Shown here: positions 1 through 4,973 of the stretch, in pieces | Position numbering within the stretch: the stretch's first letter is position 1 | How the letters are laid out: each line of letters begins with the position of its first letter | Source of the DNA: Flaviramulus sp. | Lineage (GTDB): Bacteria; Bacteroidota; Bacteroidia; Flavobacteriales; Flavobacteriaceae | Reading direction: 5' to 3' | Assembly (NCBI GenBank): GCA_023255235.1 | Contig: JALRJA010000418.1 | Span: 1-8,242, forward strand | DNA: 8,242 bases | Made by a program: the position numbers and the translations under genes | Notes under the pieces: model-generated | What the model was told of the DNA's origin: nothing | What the model saw: the letters and a program-made list of their open reading frames with translations, nothing else | Database searches by the model: none

Positions 1-177
1 AGGGTGTTAGTTCTTGAAACCAAGTTACTCAAGCTTCATAGTTTATACAATTTAACAACTACAACAAAGCAAGAGCTAGTGGTTGTTATCAAAGAAGTTT
101 TAGTGGCGTTTTCTAATCTCAATTTTCAAATGAATAAAAAAGTAGAATTTGATAGTAGAGTAATAGAAAAACCCTAA
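1..177 (+). CDS. C-terminal fragment of an unidentified protein
   Basis: An open frame runs from the first base to a TAA stop at 175-177 and gives 58 residues. The start lies outside the window. The visible tail is rich in Leu, Val, Lys and Thr, with an amphipathic helix-like stretch (residues about 5-40) and a polar end finishing in EKP. I see no catalytic motif, metal site or transmembrane segment, and I do not recognise the family. The codon use is AT-rich like that of its neighbours. The stop codon lies inside the 5' arm of a hairpin that also faces the convergent TPR gene, which supports this being a genuine gene end. The frame could be open by chance, but 58 codons without a stop in such AT-rich DNA makes that less likely. 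Confidence 0.55.
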   Translation, partial: RVLVLETKLLKLHSLYNLTTTTKQELVVVIKEVLVAFSNLNFQMNKKVEFDSRVIEKP

Positions 178-197
178 CGCAAAGTGGCATTAGGGTT
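170..197. terminator. Bidirectional hairpin terminator between convergent genes
   Basis: Arms 170-180 and 187-197 pair over ten base pairs (core AACCCTAA with TTAGGGTT) with one C-A mismatch at 178/189 and a 6-base loop. Read on the minus strand the stem runs directly into a T run (complement of the A's at 167-170), so it fits the classical form best for the TPR gene ending at 225. On the plus strand the T run at 210-215 is displaced by about 12 bases, so termination there would be weaker. The 5' arm contains the stop codon of the upstream plus-strand gene. Confidence 0.7.
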
Positions 198-224
198 ATG
201 GCAGTTTGGTTTTTTAAACGCTTT

Positions 225-935
225 TTAATTTTTAGACGTAGTAGCTTGTAATAAAGCTTGTTTTTGTCTTAAAAGTTCTGTTTTAGTAAGTTGAATTAAC
301 CCAAAGTTTGGAGCTGTTTTTAAAGCAGCATCCAAAATATCAACAGCGGCATCAATATTGGCTTTTTTATCTTTATTGTAAATAGACAGTGCGTTTAAAT
401 ACATAAAAGCCGATTTTAAAGGCACTTCATAAGGTTGTTGTGATTCATAAAAAGCCTTTTTCATATCGTCTTTAGAATTTGCTAAACCATAAGCAATGTG
501 CTTTTCTGCTTCAGCCAATTTTTGAGTTTGCAGAGTTAGTTCAGCTAGTTCATAGGCTATTAAGGCGTTTGGGTTTCTTTTAAACATTTCTTCAAAAAGA
601 CCTATGGCAAGTTCAGGTTGTTTAACGGCTTTTAGTGATACTGCTTTTACTTCAACTGCAATATCAGAATCGGTATTATTTCTTTCATAACCTATGGTGT
701 TTAGGGCTTGTATATACTTACCTTCACTCATATAAATATAGGCCAAGGTGTCTTTTCTAGCAACCGATGGGTTTAATAAATTTAAATGCGTCATGGCGTT
801 AACAATTCCTTGCATATCGCCTTGTTCTTTCATTTGCTTATAATAAGCTTCATAATGTTTAAGTAATTCTGAGTTAGTTTGTGCATTCAACATAAAACTG
901 CACGTCAACAAAACCAATCCAAATAAATTTTTCAT
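225..935 (-). CDS. Secreted TPR-repeat protein
   Basis: This 236-residue protein begins with a typical signal peptide: K at position 2, a hydrophobic core at about 4-16, and a likely cleavage site after NA at residues 17-18, just before Gln19. There is no lipobox cysteine at the cleavage site (the only early Cys is at 12), so it is predicted periplasmic or exported rather than a lipoprotein. The mature part is almost entirely helical, with TPR-like helix pairs at about 63-88, 94-123, 125-155 and 177-211. These show the usual small and aromatic pattern, for example A-x-x-x-Y-x-x-x-G-K-Y-x-x-A-L. TPR domains are protein-interaction scaffolds and nothing here indicates a catalytic role. The gene is single, divergent from the CBS gene, and ends just before a hairpin terminator. 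The start is chosen because it gives the signal peptide and follows an A-rich stretch. The partner and exact role are unknown. Confidence 0.85.
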   Translation of the reverse strand: MKNLFGLVLLTCSFMLNAQTNSELLKHYEAYYKQMKEQGDMQGIVNAMTHLNLLNPSVARKDTLAYIYMSEGKYIQALNTIGYERNNTDSDIAVEVKAVSLKAVKQPELAIGLFEEMFKRNPNALIAYELAELTLQTQKLAEAEKHIAYGLANSKDDMKKAFYESQQPYEVPLKSAFMYLNALSIYNKDKKANIDAAVDILDAALKTAPNFGLIQLTKTELLRQKQALLQATTSKN

Positions 936-1032
936 CTTTTTTTTAATAAGGTTATTTTAAGAGCTTAAAACTAAAAAAAATTAACATTCAAACCCTTAAA
1001 AGAATGCTAATTATTTTAATTAAAGTTAAAAA

Positions 1033-1057
1033 TAGTTTTTTCATCAACAAAAAACTA
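1033..1057. repeat. Perfect 9-bp inverted repeat, possible operator
   Basis: TAGTTTTTT (1033-1041) and AAAAAACTA (1049-1057) are exact reverse complements around a 7-base spacer, CATCAAC. The repeat lies about 23 bases upstream of the -33 element proposed for the CBS gene and roughly 100 bases upstream of the TPR gene. It could be an operator, or a hairpin that on the minus strand is followed by a T run. The arms are mostly A/T, so chance occurrence is possible. Confidence 0.35.
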
Positions 1058-1079
1058 GCTACTATGAAGTGAGATATTT

Positions 1080-1110
1080 TTTGCAAAGTCATTTTTTTTA
1101 GTTACATTTA
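1080..1110 (+). promoter_or_regulatory. Bacteroidota-type promoter for the CBS gene
   Basis: TTTG at 1080-1083 is followed by exactly 19 bases and then TACATTTA at 1103-1110, which matches TAnnTTTG at seven of eight positions. The spacing and sequences fit the primary sigma factor pattern known for Flavobacterium and Bacteroides (-33 TTG, -7 TAnnTTTG). The start codon at 1132 lies 21 bases beyond the -7 element, so the leader would be short, as is common in this phylum. No Shine-Dalgarno sequence is visible; the leader is A-rich. Confidence 0.55.
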
Positions 1111-1131
1111 AAATTACTAAAAGCAAAAACC

Positions 1132-1602
1132 ATGGGAATAAAAAGTTTTCAAGGAGCTAGAAGACGGCAATCTAATAGTATCCAAACTACGCCTCTAAAG
1201 GTTAGTGATTATATGAGCACCAATTTGATAACCTTTACCCCCGACCAAACCCTTGAGAGCGTTATTCAAGCTCTAATTAAACACAAAATATCTGGCGGTC
1301 CTGTGGTAAATAAAAACATGGAACTAATAGGCATTATCTCTGAAGGAGATTGTATTAAACAAATTAGTGAAAGCCGTTATTACAATATGCCTATGCAAGA
1401 TAAAACCATTGAAAATTATATGGCTTTAAATGTAGAAACTATTGACGGTAATATGAATATTTTTGATGCCGCCAATAAGTTTTTAGATGCCAAAAGACGC
1501 CGTTTTCCAATTGTTGAAAACGGAAAATTAATTGGGCTAATAAGTCAAAAAGACATACTTAAAGCAGCTATGAAACTAAAGGGGCAAAACTGGAATAAAT
1601 AA
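1132..1602 (+). CDS. CBS-domain pair protein
   Basis: This 156-residue soluble protein consists of a short basic N-terminal tail (GARRRQS, residues 8-14) and two CBS domains, at about 22-80 and 93-150. In CBS1 the nucleotide-pocket hallmarks are GGPVV (55-59) and the S-x-x-D of SEGD (70-73). In CBS2 they are RRFPIV (123-128) and SQKD (138-141). Paired CBS domains (Bateman modules) bind adenosine nucleotides or related ligands and usually control an attached or partner protein. No effector domain is fused here, so this would be a free-standing sensor module. The basic tail could contact nucleic acid or a partner, which is inference. The domains are followed by only a few residues, so the protein appears full length. 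It is a single gene with its own promoter candidate and converges on the zinc-ribbon gene. The ligand and target cannot be told from sequence. Confidence 0.9.
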   Translation: MGIKSFQGARRRQSNSIQTTPLKVSDYMSTNLITFTPDQTLESVIQALIKHKISGGPVVNKNMELIGIISEGDCIKQISESRYYNMPMQDKTIENYMALNVETIDGNMNIFDAANKFLDAKRRRFPIVENGKLIGLISQKDILKAAMKLKGQNWNK

Positions 1603-1658
1603 TAATAGCATCGGGTTTTGTTAAAGAATTAAACCGTAGCCATAATGCTTTATAAAAA

Positions 1659-2009
1659 CTAGCTTTCTCGTTTTACCAAAGCATAATACTCGTCTTCTAG
1701 TGGTAAATATCCTTGGTCATATACAAAATAATATATTGTTCCGGCTTTGGTTATGTAGGTGCTTGTAAAGAAATTAAAATCAAACCCCTGCTGAATAAGT
1801 TTTGTTCTGGTTGTTTTTGTTTTTTGGTTAGGATTTAAGGTTTCAAGAATACGCCAATTTTTTCTTAACCTGTTATTTATATTTCTTATAAGATTTTTTG
1901 AGTCTTTATTAATGGTATTGTTATATGCATTACGACAGTAGTCACCACAAAATTTTTTATCACTTCTACCAATAATTTTTTCGCTGCACTCTAAACATAC
2001 TTTTGCCAT
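1659..2009 (-). CDS. Small zinc-ribbon protein of unknown function
   Basis: This 116-residue protein starts with a compact four-cysteine motif: Cys5-x2-Cys8, twelve residues, then Cys21-x3-Cys25 (FCGDYCRNAYN). This is a probable zinc site resembling other N-terminal zinc ribbons of the form C-x2-C...FC-x3-CR. A basic, helix-like middle follows (about 35-72, with NNRLRKNWRIL and TKTTRTK), then a beta-prone aromatic C-terminal part (about 75-112, with FDFNFFTSTY and TIYYFVYDQGY). There is no signal peptide or membrane segment, so it should be cytoplasmic. The zinc knuckle plus basic helices would fit nucleic-acid binding, but that is inference. The gene is in the same orientation as the downstream-lying receptor gene but separated from it by 203 bases, so it is probably transcribed separately. 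I recognise the type as a conserved Bacteroidota hypothetical protein but not a named function. Confidence 0.8.
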   Translation of the reverse strand: MAKVCLECSEKIIGRSDKKFCGDYCRNAYNNTINKDSKNLIRNINNRLRKNWRILETLNPNQKTKTTRTKLIQQGFDFNFFTSTYITKAGTIYYFVYDQGYLPLEDEYYALVKRES

Positions 2010-2103
2010 AGTATTATTTTAACAGATTATAGTTATTTTTAAACACTATTGTAAAAAAAATTAAATACAATACTTACCCAAACGGCAAGTTAATTTAATT
2101 ATA

Positions 2104-2153
2104 AAGTTACTTATTTCTACACAAAAAACCATTTTTTTGGTATAAGTTACTTA
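2104..2153. repeat. Pair of 10-bp direct repeats upstream of the zinc-ribbon gene
   Basis: AAGTTACTTA occurs at 2104-2113 and again at 2144-2153, exactly 40 bases apart (about four helical turns). A partial copy, AAGTTA, sits at 2087-2092. They lie about 95-145 bases upstream of the zinc-ribbon start codon in its 203-base upstream region, a position where activator or repressor sites could sit. No clear TAnnTTTG promoter element was found close to that gene. The repeat may be chance in AT-rich DNA. Confidence 0.3.
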
Positions 2154-2172
2154 AAAATATAAAAATTTACAG

Positions 2173-2211
2173 AACCAGATTAAATGCTGAGTTAAATAAA
2201 AGCTACTGGTT
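2173..2211 (-). terminator. Weak terminator candidate after the 825-residue receptor gene
   Basis: AACCAG (2173-2178) and CTGGTT (2206-2211) can pair just past the stop codon of the receptor gene. On the minus strand the stem is followed, after a few bases, by a T-rich stretch. The stem is only six base pairs and the loop is 27 bases, so this is a weak candidate. Confidence 0.25.
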
Positions 2212-2212
2212 T

Positions 2213-4690
2213 TTAGAACTCTCTTTTGCCAAACTCACTATCAATAAATTTTGATTTGTTTTTGCCATTTTTAAAAGTGTAAGATAAATTTAGTAAAACC
2301 ATATCAACCTCATAGATGTAATTGGTGGTTGTAAAAAATTGATTATCTCTAAAGGTTGTTATGCGTTGTTCGTTAGTTTTTAGAAGGCCTAAATCTATGT
2401 TTTGCCATTGCAAGGTAGTTGTGAGCCTATTGTTTAGAAACGATTTTTGAAAACTTAGGTTGGGAGAATAAAATTGCGAATCTGAACCCTGAGCGGTTAT
2501 TCGGTTTGATAAATAATTGAAGTTAAATTGCAACGAAGCATTTTTCCAAAAATTAAAAGTAGAATTTAAATTTACTGAATAAACGCTTGCCTCAGAATTA
2601 ACAGGAGAATTATCAAAAGTACCATTAATACTGTAATTGTAGATATTGCATCCTATAAAATTACGCCAGTTTTTGGTTGGGTTTAATTGCATTCCAAGTT
2701 CTAAACCAATAGCTTTTGCGTTTCCAACATTAGAGTAAATTCTATTTAAAATGCTATCATTATAAACCGTATTAACTCTATTAACCACATTATTCACATG
2801 TTTAAAATAACCAGTTGCAAAAATAACCGTACCACCTTTGGTTTTTTTTGAGATACCCAATTCTAATAAATCAATAAATTCGGGTTTAAGTTCAGGATCA
2901 CCTTGTTCAAGAGTTTCAGAATGCTCTCGCTCAGGAAACGGATTCATCTTAAATGTAGTAGTGCGTTCAACGCGTTTGCTATAGGCTACTTTTAGGTTGG
3001 TTTTCTCATTTACTTTATAATTTACTAAAGCAGAAGGGTATAGTTTTGTAAAATTATATAAGAAGGTTTCGTCTAATGTATTGGCTTTATCTTTGAGTTC
3101 TAAAGTTCTATTCATCAGTTCTATTCTAAAACCGGTTGTGTAATCCCATTTGCCATTTTTACCCGATAATTGAGCATAAAGAGAATGAATACGCCGTTTT
3201 AAATTTACCTCACTTGAAAATTCAGGAACCAAAACAAAATCACTATCTGCATCAGTGCGTCTTTCATACAAAAAATCACCTATATGATTTAGGTTTCTAT
3301 ACTGATAGCCCGTTTCTAAAACACCAATATTAAAAGGTTTAAAGCTATAATCAATTTGTACTCTAATGCCGTTTAAAGGGTTGTTATTGGTATTATATTC
3401 ATCTTGAAATACTAAAGAATTATTAGGAAACCCTATATTTTGATTTACCGTTGGACCTCCTAAAAGTGTGTATTCATATAATAACGAAGTAGATAACTTG
3501 GACTGATTATTAAAAGTTTGATTAAAATCAAAACTAGCCAAGGCAAAATCGCTTTTTCTTTCCCTTAGATTATGATTAAAATATGAGAATGTATATAACC
3601 TATTGTTACTATTAGCTGGCGAAACAGCATGGTTGTCAAAGTAAACAATATCAGCCAATCTATCTTTACTGCGTTTTCCTGCAAAAACCCCTAGAGAAAA
3701 CACCTTGGTAGAATCTGGAGTAAAATCTAAGGTAAACCGCCCGCTGTAGTTTTTTTCATCAAAACTGCGTTCACCTTCAGATGGCGTTTGTGTTTTTATG
3801 TCGTTAATTATTGTATAAACAGTACCTACCCGTTTACCACCTATATCATGACGTTGAAAATTAGCACTTAATGAGATATTCCATTTCTCATTTTGAATAT
3901 TGTAAAGAGCATCAATACCATAACGATTATGGGTTTTATCATTTTCATAGGGTTCTATTGAGGGCAAACCATTTTTTAAATTTATTTGCCCAAAAGCACC
4001 TTTAATAACCCCTTTTTTGGTTATTATATTTATAATTCCTGCTTTTCCTTCGGGGTCATATTTAGCTGAAGGTGCTGTAATGATTTCTACACGACTAATA
4101 AAATTTGCTGGCAATTGTGCCATTAGCGATATAGCATTGCCTTGTGTTGGCTTTCCGTTAAGTAAAACCACAAAACCAGAGCTGCCTCTCACCGTAATTT
4201 CACCTTGACCATCTATACTTATTGAAGGTAGGTTTTTAATAATATCTATACTTGATCCACCTTGTGCATTTTTAAAATAATCAACGTTAAAAACCTGACG
4301 ATCAATTTTATTGACAACTGTTCTTTTCTCTCCTTCTATAATAATTTCATTTAATGTATTTCCTAATATTAGCTGTATAGAGCCAATATCTAAAGTGCTG
4401 CTTGCATTAGTAATAACAATATCTCTAAGAGTTTTAACTTCATACCCAATAAAAGAACTTTGCAAATAATAGCTGCCTTTTTTTAAGGATTCAAATAAAA
4501 ACACACCATCTTTATTGGTTACACCCCCAGTTACTAATTCATGAGTATTTTGATTATATATAGCAACCGAAGCATATTCTAATGGAGAATTTGTTTCATC
4601 TACAATTTTACCTTTAATTTGGGCATAAGAAAAGAAGCTGCTTGTTAATAACGTTATAAAGCTTATTGAAAACCGACTCTTTGCTATCAT
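2213..4690 (-). CDS. TonB-dependent receptor, outer membrane beta-barrel family
   Basis: This 825-residue outer-membrane protein has a signal peptide at 1-23 (cleavage near SYA-Q) and a carboxypeptidase-D-like regulatory domain at about 25-105 (KGKIVDETNSPLEYASV through SSFIGYEVK). A TonB receptor plug follows at about 125-226, with the diagnostic stretch RVEIITAPSAKYDPEGKAG (200-218) and IINIITKKG just after. The rest is a long beta-barrel rich in alternating aromatic and polar strands, ending in KREF. The sequence resembles the OMP_b-brl_3 type of receptor. The family imports large or chelated ligands across the outer membrane using TonB-ExbBD energy. There is no N-terminal secretin/STN signalling domain, so direct sigma-factor signalling is unlikely. 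Length is usual for the group and the frame is intact. No SusD-like partner lies next to it; it looks monocistronic and divergent from the second receptor. The substrate cannot be inferred. Confidence 0.92.
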   Translation of the reverse strand: MIAKSRFSISFITLLTSSFFSYAQIKGKIVDETNSPLEYASVAIYNQNTHELVTGGVTNKDGVFLFESLKKGSYYLQSSFIGYEVKTLRDIVITNASSTLDIGSIQLILGNTLNEIIIEGEKRTVVNKIDRQVFNVDYFKNAQGGSSIDIIKNLPSISIDGQGEITVRGSSGFVVLLNGKPTQGNAISLMAQLPANFISRVEIITAPSAKYDPEGKAGIINIITKKGVIKGAFGQINLKNGLPSIEPYENDKTHNRYGIDALYNIQNEKWNISLSANFQRHDIGGKRVGTVYTIINDIKTQTPSEGERSFDEKNYSGRFTLDFTPDSTKVFSLGVFAGKRSKDRLADIVYFDNHAVSPANSNNRLYTFSYFNHNLRERKSDFALASFDFNQTFNNQSKLSTSLLYEYTLLGGPTVNQNIGFPNNSLVFQDEYNTNNNPLNGIRVQIDYSFKPFNIGVLETGYQYRNLNHIGDFLYERRTDADSDFVLVPEFSSEVNLKRRIHSLYAQLSGKNGKWDYTTGFRIELMNRTLELKDKANTLDETFLYNFTKLYPSALVNYKVNEKTNLKVAYSKRVERTTTFKMNPFPEREHSETLEQGDPELKPEFIDLLELGISKKTKGGTVIFATGYFKHVNNVVNRVNTVYNDSILNRIYSNVGNAKAIGLELGMQLNPTKNWRNFIGCNIYNYSINGTFDNSPVNSEASVYSVNLNSTFNFWKNASLQFNFNYLSNRITAQGSDSQFYSPNLSFQKSFLNNRLTTTLQWQNIDLGLLKTNEQRITTFRDNQFFTTTNYIYEVDMVLLNLSYTFKNGKNKSKFIDSEFGKREF

Positions 4691-4707
4691 AATTTTTTTA
4701 ATATTAG

Positions 4708-4715
4708 CAAAAGTA
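4708..4715 (-). promoter_or_regulatory. -7 promoter element of the 825-residue receptor gene
   Basis: The minus strand reads TACTTTTG here, a perfect match to the Bacteroidota -7 consensus TAnnTTTG. It lies 17 bases before the start codon, which implies a very short leader. No TTG is found 19 bases further upstream; the nearest TTTG is 30 bases away. The call therefore rests on the -7 element alone. Confidence 0.4.
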
Positions 4716-4803
4716 CATTCTAAAATGAAATGAATTGGGTATTTGCAAAAAAAGAGGTAATGAAATGGTTTAATAAAATAAAAAACTCACAGAATCTCAC
4801 TAT

Positions 4804-4816
4804 TTAATCAGATTAA
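4804..4816. repeat. 13-bp palindrome, operator candidate
   Basis: TTAATC-A-GATTAA is a perfect inverted repeat with a one-base centre, near the middle of the intergenic region between the divergent receptors. The overlapping GATTAATC (4811-4818) is itself an 8-bp palindrome. Sites of this shape can bind dimeric regulators, but none is encoded in the window. Confidence 0.3.
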
Positions 4817-4882
4817 TCGTATTTTAAGTTCATATTTTTAACAATTTAAAAAAAATACAGCATCTTTTTTATTAAAAAGCAC

Positions 4883-4894
4883 TATGCGTGCATA
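4883..4894. repeat. 12-bp GC-containing palindrome, operator candidate
   Basis: TATGC-GT-GCATA is a perfect inverted repeat with a two-base centre. It stands out because the surrounding DNA is nearly pure A/T, and it lies about 80 bases upstream of the plus-strand receptor start codon, where a regulator could act on that gene's promoter. Confidence 0.35.
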
Positions 4895-4918
4895 ATTTTT
4901 TTTTATTTTTACCTCAAA

Positions 4919-4935
4919 GTATATCTTTAATATAC
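4919..4935. repeat. Inverted repeat in or next to the receptor leader
   Basis: GTATAT (4919-4924) and ATATAC (4930-4935) are exact reverse complements around CTTTA. The repeat lies 38 bases upstream of the start codon at 4974 and overlaps the possible -7 element TATCTTTA (4922-4929). It could be an operator overlapping the promoter, or only A/T-rich chance symmetry. Confidence 0.3.
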
Positions 4936-4973
4936 ATATATTGCCAAACTAAATTTAAACTAACATTAAATAA

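Larger units (their letters stand above)
936..1131. promoter_or_regulatory. Divergent intergenic region, TPR gene / CBS gene
   Basis: This 196-base AT-rich gap separates two divergently transcribed genes, so it should hold both promoters. The plus-strand promoter candidate (1080-1110) and an inverted repeat (1033-1057) are listed separately. For the minus-strand gene, only a weak candidate can be seen: a TAnnTTTA-like element at 966-973 with TTTG at 989-992 on the minus strand, but the spacing of 15 bases is shorter than the usual 19 or so. No small RNA or ORF was recognised here. Confidence 0.5.
4691..4973. promoter_or_regulatory. Divergent control region between two receptor genes
   Basis: This 283-base, very AT-rich gap separates two divergently transcribed receptor genes and should carry both promoters. 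It contains a perfect TAnnTTTG element for the minus-strand gene and several short palindromes, listed separately. For the plus-strand receptor, TATCTTTA at 4922-4929 and TATTTTTA at 4904-4911 each match the -7 consensus at seven of eight positions, but neither has a TTG at the right distance, so the promoter remains uncertain. No ORF or RNA gene was recognised. Confidence 0.5.

Noticed and set aside
1607..1649. Imperfect hairpin between the convergent CBS and zinc-ribbon genes (AGCAT...ATGCT with inner GGTTT/AAACC)
   Set aside because: The stem is broken by an 8-base asymmetric loop and a bulge, and no good T run follows on either strand, so I do not call it a terminator.
3136..3333. A 65-codon open frame on the plus strand
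   Set aside because: It lies wholly within the minus-strand receptor gene, whose protein is clearly real. The translation has no domain-like features.
4017..4208. A 63-codon open frame on the plus strand
   Set aside because: It is antisense to the conserved plug domain of the receptor and is best explained as a shadow of that coding sequence.
2213..4690. Signalling (FecA-type) receptor with sigma/anti-sigma partners
   Set aside because: There is no N-terminal secretin/STN domain, and no sigma or anti-sigma factor gene lies next to it.
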